DNA from: CAZVXI01 sp964631295
Lineage (GTDB): Bacteria; Planctomycetota; Phycisphaerae; Phycisphaerales; SM1A02
Reading direction: 5' to 3'
NCBI GenBank assembly: GCA_964631295.1
Contig: CAZVXI010000165.1
Coordinates: 1 to 6,831 of the forward strand
DNA length: 6,831 bases
This document shows, in pieces, positions 1 through 6,561 of the stretch; position 1 is the first letter of the stretch, and each line of letters starts with the position of its first letter. The notes under the pieces are model-generated. The model did no database searches, was not told the DNA's origin, and was given only the letters and a program-made list of their open reading frames with translations. The position numbers and the translations under genes are program-made.

Positions 1-1
1 C

Positions 2-688
2 GACGAACATGCGATGAGCAGCAATCGATCTCATCCGGCAGCGTCCGTCAGCATCTCGCATCGCGACGGCCGCTCCATCGAGCTTCGCGCCGCTCGCATC
101 GTGCTCGCCGCCGGCAGCGGTAATGCAGCGCTTCGCAGGAAGTTCCAACTCCCCAATGAGCAGATGCAACGCCGCCCACTGCACATGGTGATGGCCCGAG
201 GCGATCAGCCGCCGATCAACGGTCACTGCGTTGACGGCCGCGCGACACGACTGACAATCACTTCCGACCATGACTCGCAAGGCCGAACCATCTGGCAGAT
301 CGGCGGCCAGATTGCTGAGCGCGGCGTCGATCAGTCGCGCGATGAGCTCATCGCCGATACAATCCGCGAGTTCAATGCAACACTTCCGGGCATTGATCTG
401 ACCAACGTCGAGATGACAACCTATCGAGTCGACCGGGCAGAGCGCGACGCGCACGGCAAGCGGCCCGAAGATGCCACCGTGTTGACTGACGGCCCGATCC
501 TCACATGCTGGCCAACCAAGCTCGCGCTCGCGCCGCATCTCGCCCGTCTCGTCGTCGATTTGCTGCCGGAACCACTCAGCAAGACTGACGATGCGTCGAG
601 CATCGACTGGCCACGCCCCGACATCGCCCCACTGCCCTGGGAGGTTGACCAACCATGGACCGCCGTCCGCTCGGTCGTACCGGGCTGA
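2..688 (+). CDS. FAD-dependent oxidoreductase, C-terminal part (5' end outside the window)
   Basis: The reading frame is open from the left edge (Asp-Glu-His-Ala precede the first Met at 14) to a TGA at 686-688, so this is the 3' part of a longer gene and the ATG at 14 is probably internal. The segment RIVLAAGSGN near the start resembles the second Rossmann strand motif seen in FAD enzymes of the D-amino-acid oxidase / glycerol-3-phosphate dehydrogenase type, where an Ala-Ala-Gly or Ala-Gly-Ala turn follows a hydrophobic strand. The N-terminal GxGxxG that would bind the FAD ADP moiety must lie upstream and is not visible. Later segments (IWQIGGQIAERG and ILTCWPTKLALAP) look like the substrate-domain strand and the C-terminal FAD contact region of that fold. 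The substrate cannot be told. The 34-base overlap with the following aldo/keto reductase gene suggests one operon and a shared redox pathway. The family call is fairly secure; the specific reaction is unknown. Confidence 0.82.
   Translation, partial: DEHAMSSNRSHPAASVSISHRDGRSIELRAARIVLAAGSGNAALRRKFQLPNEQMQRRPLHMVMARGDQPPINGHCVDGRATRLTITSDHDSQGRTIWQIGGQIAERGVDQSRDELIADTIREFNATLPGIDLTNVEMTTYRVDRAERDAHGKRPEDATVLTDGPILTCWPTKLALAPHLARLVVDLLPEPLSKTDDASSIDWPRPDIAPLPWEVDQPWTAVRSVVPG
639..644 (+). promoter_or_regulatory. Shine-Dalgarno site of the aldo/keto reductase gene
   Basis: The sequence GGGAGG lies 10 bases upstream of the ATG at 655, inside the coding region of the FAD oxidoreductase. It is a good match to the anti-Shine-Dalgarno sequence and supports the start at 655 and translational coupling with the upstream gene. 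Confidence 0.7.
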
Positions 689-1419
689 ACATCACACCAA
701 TCGGTTTCGGCGCATTCAAGATCGGCCGCAATCAGAAGATCAAGTACGCGCAGTCATACGATCTCCCAGGCGACGACGCGACTGCGACCCTCCTCGCTGC
801 AATCCTCGATGTCGGCATCAACTACATCGACACCGCACCCGCCTACGGAATCAGTGAGGAGCGCCTTGGCTGCTTGCTCCCTAATCACGGCCGCGACTGC
901 ATCATCTCAACCAAAGTTGGTGAGACTTTCGACGATGGTCAATCTCATTATGCGTTCGATGCCCCGTCCATCACTGCGAGCATCGAGCGCAGCCGCGAGC
1001 GACTCAACCGTGAACAACTCGATTGCGTCTTTATCCACTCCGACGGCCGCGATCTGGAAATTCAGAATAACACCGACATCGTCGCCACACTGCAGCGTCT
1101 GAAAGATGCGGGCCTGATCCGTGCGATCGGCTTCTCCGGCAAGACCCCTGCGGGCGCAACACTCGCCCTGAACTGGGCGGATGCGATCATGGTCGAGTAC
1201 CACCTCAATGACACATCACACGATTCGATCATGCGCGAAGCACGCGAACGTCAGATCGGCGTTGTCGTCAAAAAAGGCCTTGCGTCCGGCGAGCTTTCCC
1301 CGGAACAATCCATCAGGTTCGTCCTCGCGCACCCGGCCGTCACGTCGCTGGTCATCGGCGGCCTGAGCATCGAACACATTCGCCAGAACGTGCGCATCGC
1401 AGAGTCCGCGACTGACTGA
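655..1419 (+). CDS. Aldo/keto reductase family protein
   Basis: This is a 254-residue NAD(P)H-dependent oxidoreductase of the aldo/keto reductase (TIM-barrel) superfamily, predicted cytoplasmic. The N-terminus RPLGRTGLNITPIGFGA is the usual family opening. The likely catalytic tetrad is Asp59 and Tyr64 in NYIDTAPAYGISEERLG, Lys87 in ISTKVG, and His128 in CVFIHSD. A cofactor-side strand is seen in IRAIGFSGKT (residues 155-164), and the C-terminal part has SIRFVLAHPAVTSLVIGG (219-236), matching the conserved segment near the nucleotide-binding site. At 254 residues it is shorter than the common 280-330, mostly in the C-terminal region, but no motif is broken. The ATG at 655 is supported by a GGGAGG ribosome site and by the family N-terminus. 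It overlaps the upstream FAD enzyme by 34 bases in another frame. The substrate is not predictable; sugar or small carbonyl reduction is possible. Confidence 0.93.
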   Translation: MDRRPLGRTGLNITPIGFGAFKIGRNQKIKYAQSYDLPGDDATATLLAAILDVGINYIDTAPAYGISEERLGCLLPNHGRDCIISTKVGETFDDGQSHYAFDAPSITASIERSRERLNREQLDCVFIHSDGRDLEIQNNTDIVATLQRLKDAGLIRAIGFSGKTPAGATLALNWADAIMVEYHLNDTSHDSIMREARERQIGVVVKKGLASGELSPEQSIRFVLAHPAVTSLVIGGLSIEHIRQNVRIAESATD

Positions 1420-2271
1420 TCATGCAGGTGGCAGGATGAGGGTCATGCCTTCCTCCAACACATCCGGATCCGGGCCAATCTTGCTGCGATTGGCCTCGTA
1501 AATCACCGCCCACTTCGATGCCTTGCCGTAGTGAGCATAAGCAATCGTGCTCAGTGAATCGTCCGGTCTGACGACATAGGTCGTTTCGGTCGTCGCTGGC
1601 AGTGCTGGCATGTTGCTCGCAAGAACGCGCGACGGTCGCTGGGCATCGCGATCGGGCAGTTTGATCGTCTGGCCGAGTTGCAGCGCATCCGGGTCAAGCC
1701 CCGGGTTCACCGCGACGATCAGATCCCACTTCTGCGCATCACCAAACCAGCGTGATGCAACATTGCTCAGCGTGTCACCTTCGACAACAACGTACTGCGC
1801 GACCGGTACAAGATCGACCGTCTTTCGAGGCGGGGTAACTGTTTCCGGCGGCGTGACCCCCGCGGCCGCTGCCTCGCTCTCGGTTGACCGCCCATCGCCA
1901 ATTTCCATCGCAGCGTTGGCCGCAACCGGTCCGTCAAGGCCGATCGCACCCCCCATCTCGATCTCACGACCGATCGATCGGCTGCCTTCGCCCGGCGCGG
2001 GTGGGGCAGCATCAAGCAGTCCGCCCTCATCGGTTCTCACACTGTTCGATTCCGTTGATGCCCGCGGCAGGTCCATGCCAGCACGGGAATCCGTCCGGCT
2101 GTCCGCGGCTGACCCGGGCGCACGTGTGTTTTCAGCGGTCTCCTGCTGGTCGCCAACATCGAGCGCGACATCATCCTGCGATCCGCCCGGCGACCACAAG
2201 CCGTAATAGAACACCACCAGCAATACGAACGCGCCAAAGAGCGCGAGGAAGATCTTGGTTCCAGCCGACAT
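1420..2271 (-). CDS. Membrane-anchored protein with two LysM domains
   Basis: This 283-residue protein starts with a short cytoplasmic stretch (MSAGTK) and one hydrophobic segment (about 7-26), read as an uncleaved signal anchor because no lipobox or clear cleavage site follows. Residues 27-155 are a low-complexity Ala/Gly/Pro/Ser/Glu-rich linker. Two LysM domains follow: the first at about 160-206 (YVVVEGDTLSNVASRWFGD to GQTIKLPD), the second at about 231-281 (YVVRPDDSLSTIAYAHYGK to GMTLILPP). LysM domains bind N-acetylglucosamine-containing polymers, chiefly peptidoglycan, so a role in tethering the inner membrane to the cell wall or organising the envelope is likely. No catalytic domain is present. 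A GGAGG site 6 bases upstream supports the ATG at 2271. The gene lies 159 bases downstream of secDF on the same strand and its stop abuts that of the convergent aldo/keto reductase gene. Confidence 0.93.
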   Translation of the reverse strand: MSAGTKIFLALFGAFVLLVVFYYGLWSPGGSQDDVALDVGDQQETAENTRAPGSAADSRTDSRAGMDLPRASTESNSVRTDEGGLLDAAPPAPGEGSRSIGREIEMGGAIGLDGPVAANAAMEIGDGRSTESEAAAAGVTPPETVTPPRKTVDLVPVAQYVVVEGDTLSNVASRWFGDAQKWDLIVAVNPGLDPDALQLGQTIKLPDRDAQRPSRVLASNMPALPATTETTYVVRPDDSLSTIAYAHYGKASKWAVIYEANRSKIGPDPDVLEEGMTLILPPA

Positions 2272-2277
2272 CAGACG

Positions 2278-2282
2278 CCTCC
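2278..2282 (-). promoter_or_regulatory. Shine-Dalgarno site of the LysM gene
   Basis: On the minus strand GGAGG is followed by six bases (CGTCTG) and the ATG at 2271. It is the clearest ribosome-binding site among the minus-strand genes here and decides the start of the LysM protein. Confidence 0.75.
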
Positions 2283-2341
2283 ATGCTCATCGTCGGTGTT
2301 TGATGTGCACGCGATCATCGTCACGGCACGCTTCGCAAACG

Positions 2342-2358
2342 GACCCTCTCCGAGGGTC
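2342..2358. other. Perfect 7-bp inverted repeat in the secDF-LysM gap
   Basis: GACCCTC and GAGGGTC flank a three-base spacer, giving a strong GC-rich hairpin in the 159-base space between secDF and the LysM gene. As minus-strand RNA it lies about 72 bases after the secDF stop and 70 bases before the LysM start. It is followed only by CGTTTGCG, not by a real U-run, so a classic intrinsic terminator is not supported. It could be a weak terminator, an RNA-stability element for the secDF end, or a leader structure of the LysM gene. The rest of the gap (2272-2430) shows no convincing small gene. Confidence 0.45.
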
Positions 2359-2430
2359 TTCCTCGATTATCGGCGCCACTCGCTCGCGAATGCCAGAATT
2401 CTCCACAACCGTCAGGCAGGACACACCCAG

Positions 2431-5400
2431 CTACGCGGCCGCACGGGCCAGATCGGCATCGTCATCATCGTTCTTCGCCGCTGCAGCCGCCTTCTCACTG
2501 CGGACAACCAGCGGCGCAGCAATCGCAACTGATGAATACGTCCCCACGAGCAGGCCGATGAGCAGACAGAACGTGAACGGCCGGATCCCGCTCCCACCCT
2601 CGGCATACATGATGGCGACTGCCACCAGCGTCGTGACTGACGTCAGCAATGTCCGGCTGACGGTCTGATTGATCGAACGATTCACGACTGCGGCAGTCGG
2701 CACTGGTAGTTTCCCGCGATTCTCGCGAATGCGGTCGAGGATGACGATCGTGTCGTTCAACGAATAACCGATGATCGTCAGCAACGCAGCGACAACGCCA
2801 AGGTCGATTCGAAACTCCTCTATCCCAAACGTCGCTGCAAGTGCTGTCCCGCCGATCAGCCCCGTCAGCCCGAGCACGCCCAGCGAGATGATGACATCGT
2901 GTGTGAGCGCGACGATGGCTGCCAGGGAATAACGCAGCGAGCCGAATCGCACCCAGATGTACACCAGAATACCCAGCAGCGAGAGCACAACCGCCACCGT
3001 CGCATTCGCCTGCAGCGTCTTGGCAACAGCCGACGAGTAGCCGCTCACCTGTTCGAGGGACGATTCTTTCGTCAGCGCTGTGCGAATCAGCCGCCACTCC
3101 GGCACTGCGACGCGCGCTGACCACACATCAAAGTCCACCGCACCGTATTGCAATGTCGGGTCGACCACGGTCACCACGAAATCGGTGTATCCCCGACTGA
3201 GGTCCGATGGATCCACCGGCGTGATGCCGTACGCCGACACGCTCCGACCCGCATAGTTCTGGAAGTCCGGCGACCCGCGCAGGTTGCTGATTCGTCGCTC
3301 AATCTCCTGCTCGGTCACCGCCGGCTGCACGTCGCGCAATACGATCGCCGCACCACCGACTGCTTCAGCCAACCGCAGGTTGACCGATGAATCCTGCATG
3401 ACTGACCCGATGTTCTCGCTGTCGATTGGATAGACGTACCCGGCTGTACTCGTATCGCTCTGCCCGTCGAACTGAAGCGGCAGCGTTACATCCAACTGGC
3501 CTTCGAACTCCGTCGTGAGCAGCGCGATCACAGCATCGGTAATCGCCTGATCCTCTTCCACTCCTCTCGGGTTCGCAACCTTCACCTGAAAGTCGCTCGC
3601 GCGCAGACCCTCGGCGGCAACGTCCGTCTCGCCCATTGTCAGGATCGATGCATTGGCAAGTTCCGAGCGCACCGCGTTGCCGACTGTCGGGTCGACTGAT
3701 GGTGCAATCGATTCCCATGGAGTGTCGTCGTCTGCAAGACCCATGATGCGCTCACGCACGCTCGAGAGCGTCAGCATCTCGCGCTGCACCGCATCTGGAT
3801 TGCTGTCATCGATGACGCGCGTGCGCATCGTTGCGGACACACCGCCACGCAACTCTGTATCGAGCATGTCGATACCACGACTGGACACAACGAGAATCGC
3901 AGCAATCACCGCCACCGTGCTGATCATCCAGAAACCGAACCGCAGCGAGACCCATTTGATGTTCGGCTCGAGTGCACGGTGAATCGCCGGGAACGCGGTC
4001 GGAAGCATCGGCAACTGCTTGACCTTGAACACGTCCGTATAGAGGTAGTAAATCTGCCGTGTCACGAACAACGCCGTGAAGAGCGTCGCACAGATACCAA
4101 TGGCAAGCGTGAGCGCAAAGCCCTTCACTTCCGCCGTTGCCGTCTGAGCCAGCACGAAGCACACGATCAGGTTCGTCACGTTCGCATCGATAATCGTGCT
4201 GAGCGCCTTGGCGTACCCCTCGCGGATCGACGCGCGCAGATCACCCTCGTTGTCGAACATCTCCTCACGAATACGCTCGTAAATCAGCACATTCGCGTCC
4301 ACCGCCATGCCGATCGTCAGCACGATGCCCGCAAGGCCAGGCAGCGTAAATGTGCCGTCGATCCCGGCCATGAAGCCGAAGATGATCAGGCCATTCGCAG
4401 CGAGCGCGAAAACCGCGACAAGCCCGGCAAAGAAGTAGTAGATCGTCATGAAAACCGCAACTGCGATGATCGCGATGATGAACGCCTCACGTCCGCGCTC
4501 GAGGTTGTCTTGCCCGAGCGACGGCCCGAGTGTGTTCTGCGCGATCGGCTCTTCGCTGAGGCTGCCTTCCAGCGAACCCGCTGCAAGCACCTTGATCAGA
4601 TAGTTCAACTCTGCTCGCGAGAATCGGCCCTGAATAATGCCGTTGGAGCCAATCGCCCCGTTGATGTTCGGCGCCGTGAACACTTCGCCATCGAGCACAA
4701 TCGCCATCGGCTGGTTCACGTGCGAGCCGGTCATGCGGTTCATGTACCCGCCGCCGCGCGCATCGAGTTCGAACCCGACTGCAGGGCGACCAAGCTGGTC
4801 GATCGTCTCGAAGGCGCGCGTGACCGACCACTGCTTGCCTTCATGCGTGATCGACTTGTTGTCCGTCGTGTACAGCAGCAGGTAGTACACGCCGTCCTTG
4901 CGATCAGCAATCAAGCCCTGCGCTGAGAAATACCCTGCCGGGTCTGCTTCAATACTCGCAAGCTGCTCCGGCTCGTCATACCACTGTTGCAGATCATCAA
5001 TCGGGAACCACGCAGCGATCGTCGAGTCGACATCGAACGGGCCTCTCTCCTGCAACTGCTCCCGGAGATCATCCGCATTGATGCCCACCGCACCGGGCGC
5101 AACTGCAATGTGATATTCCAGTACACCCGCGCCGCGCAACAGACGCTTGAGGTCTTCCGGATCATCAAAGCCCTTTCGCTGCGACTGAAACGCATCGTAC
5201 TTGGCGACAACTTCATCAATGCCCGTCGAAAGGTAGTCGAACTCACTCTTGATCTGCTCGAGGGCAATCTCACGCGGGCTGCGGCTGTCGAATGATTCAT
5301 CTGCATCAGCAGGCGGAGTCGGCTCCACGGTCGGCATCTGCAATGCCTGCCGAAGCCGAATCTCACTCAGGCTCTGCCGGAGCACTTCTCTGCGAAGATT

Positions 5401-5976
5401 CTCATATTCAAACTCAGCGTCCGCAATCTCCTGTTCCAACTGGTTGATCTCGGACTGCTCCGTGTCCGGCTCGACCACCAGCAGCGCGTATTCCGCGCGC
5501 TTCGACTGCGAGAGGTTGTACTGCTCCTGCATCGCGCGGATGTTGTCGCACCGCTGCGACTGCTCATCACCGCAGAATCGTTCGACCGCACTGCCCAGTT
5601 GCACCGCCCGGTCGAGTTCCACCGGACGAATCTGCGCGCCCGCCAGCAACTCCGCGAGCGACTCCTCGAAGTCCGCACGCAACTGCTTGACTTCATCGTT
5701 CGGCAGCGGCATCACGATATCGATGCGGCTGTTGCCCTGCGGCTCCATCGAGATGTCCAGCGTCCCGGTCGGGTCCACGCGATCCTTCAGAACCTCGATA
5801 ATCTGAATGAGGACCGCCTGCGGATCAGTTGAGCTCTCCGGAATGTCCACGCTGTACGTCAGGCTCACGCCGCCGCGCAAGTCCTTGCCCAGCCGCAGTT
5901 CCTTTGTGAACAAACCGAGCGCGCACACGCCGAGCACCAGCACGATGAGCGCGACTTTGATTCCCATGTTCTGCAT
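2431..5976 (-). CDS. secDF: Protein translocase subunit SecDF (SecD-SecF fusion)
   Basis: An inner-membrane RND-type motor that uses the proton gradient to help SecYEG release exported proteins on the periplasmic side. At 1181 residues it joins SecD (about 1-660) and SecF (about 670-1160). SecD shows TM1 (5-23), the motif LGKDLRGGVSLTY (29-41), a coiled-coil-like insert (about 172-210), a Pro-rich stretch (214-224), the periplasmic domain (about 280-485) and a five-helix block from about 498 to 640 with the signature TIGMAVDANVLIYERIREE (554-572). SecF shows its first helix (681-699), the degenerate motif DTELRGGVSATM (706-717), a long periplasmic region (to about 988) and five more helices with LTHDVIISLG (1024-1033) and IGYSLNDTIVILDRIREN (1069-1086). 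Asp560 and Asp1027 correspond to the probable proton-relay aspartates. The tail is Ala/Asp-rich. Both halves are intact, with no frameshift. The ATG at 5976 has no clear ribosome site; Met4 is an alternative. It lies 65 bases after yajC. Confidence 0.97.
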   Translation of the reverse strand: MQNMGIKVALIVLVLGVCALGLFTKELRLGKDLRGGVSLTYSVDIPESSTDPQAVLIQIIEVLKDRVDPTGTLDISMEPQGNSRIDIVMPLPNDEVKQLRADFEESLAELLAGAQIRPVELDRAVQLGSAVERFCGDEQSQRCDNIRAMQEQYNLSQSKRAEYALLVVEPDTEQSEINQLEQEIADAEFEYENLRREVLRQSLSEIRLRQALQMPTVEPTPPADADESFDSRSPREIALEQIKSEFDYLSTGIDEVVAKYDAFQSQRKGFDDPEDLKRLLRGAGVLEYHIAVAPGAVGINADDLREQLQERGPFDVDSTIAAWFPIDDLQQWYDEPEQLASIEADPAGYFSAQGLIADRKDGVYYLLLYTTDNKSITHEGKQWSVTRAFETIDQLGRPAVGFELDARGGGYMNRMTGSHVNQPMAIVLDGEVFTAPNINGAIGSNGIIQGRFSRAELNYLIKVLAAGSLEGSLSEEPIAQNTLGPSLGQDNLERGREAFIIAIIAVAVFMTIYYFFAGLVAVFALAANGLIIFGFMAGIDGTFTLPGLAGIVLTIGMAVDANVLIYERIREEMFDNEGDLRASIREGYAKALSTIIDANVTNLIVCFVLAQTATAEVKGFALTLAIGICATLFTALFVTRQIYYLYTDVFKVKQLPMLPTAFPAIHRALEPNIKWVSLRFGFWMISTVAVIAAILVVSSRGIDMLDTELRGGVSATMRTRVIDDSNPDAVQREMLTLSSVRERIMGLADDDTPWESIAPSVDPTVGNAVRSELANASILTMGETDVAAEGLRASDFQVKVANPRGVEEDQAITDAVIALLTTEFEGQLDVTLPLQFDGQSDTSTAGYVYPIDSENIGSVMQDSSVNLRLAEAVGGAAIVLRDVQPAVTEQEIERRISNLRGSPDFQNYAGRSVSAYGITPVDPSDLSRGYTDFVVTVVDPTLQYGAVDFDVWSARVAVPEWRLIRTALTKESSLEQVSGYSSAVAKTLQANATVAVVLSLLGILVYIWVRFGSLRYSLAAIVALTHDVIISLGVLGLTGLIGGTALAATFGIEEFRIDLGVVAALLTIIGYSLNDTIVILDRIRENRGKLPVPTAAVVNRSINQTVSRTLLTSVTTLVAVAIMYAEGGSGIRPFTFCLLIGLLVGTYSSVAIAAPLVVRSEKAAAAAKNDDDDADLARAAA

Positions 5977-5980
5977 TGGT

Positions 5981-5994
5981 GTCTGCTCTCAGAC
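5981..5994. other. Small inverted repeat just before the secDF start
   Basis: GTCTG and CAGAC flank CTCT, forming a 5-bp stem with a 4-base loop that ends 4 bases before the secDF start codon on the minus strand. In RNA the loop reads AGAG, the only purine-rich sequence near the start. The stem is short and may be chance, but its place over the initiation region makes it worth recording. Confidence 0.25.
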
Positions 5995-6041
5995 CTGTCG
6001 ACGATCTGCCATCAGGCAATGATCCGACCGGAGGGGTTGCG

Positions 6042-6494
6042 TTACGTTCGGGCGGCGTCCGCCAGTTCGGGCTGCTCTGTATCCTTCGTGCGCTTGCTGT
6101 CCTTGCTTGCAAGCACCTGCTGAATCGCTGATCGGGCAAACGTGATGCGTGTGTTCGATGATTCATCAACCTTCAGGACAACCTGGTCATCCTTCACCTC
6201 GACAATCGAACCCACCACACCACCAATCGTCTGCACCGTATCGTGCTTCCTGATCCCTCCCAGCATCGCATCGCGACGCTTCTTCTCCTTCCGCTGGCTG
6301 AAGATCGAGAAGACGATGATCACCACCACGAAAAGCAGCACCATCGGCAGGAAACTGTCCAGCAGCGGAGGAGCGCTCCCACCACCACCAGTCGTCCCGG
6401 TGCCGTTCCCGCCACCAGCGCCTCCGCCACCTGTCAGCGGCATCGCTCCATCTTGAGCGAGCATCAACATACATCCATACGTGTTCGCGAGCAT
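6042..6494 (-). CDS. yajC: YajC, accessory subunit of the Sec translocase
   Basis: A small single-span inner-membrane protein that associates with SecDF and SecYEG. From the chosen start it has 150 residues. The N-terminus (MLANTYGCMLMLAQDGAM) is followed by a Gly/Thr/Pro-rich linker (about 20-40), the membrane segment PMVLLFVVVIIVFSIF (about 47-62), a basic QRKEKKRRDAMLGGIRKHD and the YajC core TVQTIGGVVGSIVEVKDDQV (about 83-102), then RITFARSAIQQVL and a charged tail. It is somewhat longer than the usual 85-115 residues because of the Gly-rich front part. The frame is open upstream to 6710, but that part overlaps tgt and is Cys/Arg-rich like an antiframe shadow, so the ATG at 6494 (67 bases after the tgt stop) is preferred; 6470 and 6464 are also possible. 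No clear Shine-Dalgarno site is seen. The position between tgt and secDF fits the classical cluster. Confidence 0.92.
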   Translation of the reverse strand: MLANTYGCMLMLAQDGAMPLTGGGGAGGGNGTGTTGGGGSAPPLLDSFLPMVLLFVVVIIVFSIFSQRKEKKRRDAMLGGIRKHDTVQTIGGVVGSIVEVKDDQVVLKVDESSNTRITFARSAIQQVLASKDSKRTKDTEQPELADAART

Positions 6495-6532
6495 TGACGC
6501 TGTCCGTGTCCTGTCTGAGCGGTTGCCAACAG

Positions 6533-6555
6533 CGATGCCGCCGGGCACCGCATCG
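6533..6555. other. 6-bp inverted repeat in the tgt-yajC gap
   Basis: CGATGC at 6533-6538 and GCATCG at 6550-6555 are perfect complements separated by 11 bases. No U-run follows on the minus strand, so it is not a standard terminator. It may be a weak processing or attenuation structure between tgt and yajC, or chance. Confidence 0.25.
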
Positions 6556-6561
6556 TCATAT

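Noticed and set aside
1970..1981. A 12-bp perfect palindrome CCGATCGATCGG
   Set aside because: It lies inside the LysM protein linker coding sequence; GATC-rich runs are common in this GC-rich DNA and no second copy or operator context was seen.
1610..2206. A 198-codon open frame on the plus strand across the LysM gene
   Set aside because: It mirrors the LysM coding frame on the other strand; the product is low-complexity Ser/Pro/Ala with no motif.
2255..2668. A 137-codon open frame on the plus strand spanning the secDF-LysM gap
   Set aside because: Both ends are antisense to real genes, and the part in the gap has no ribosome site, domain or conserved-looking composition.
3979..4926. A 315-codon open frame on the plus strand inside secDF
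   Set aside because: It is antisense to well-conserved SecDF motifs, its product is rich in Arg, His and Asp with no recognisable domain, and it has no convincing start context; it is a shadow of GC-rich codon use.
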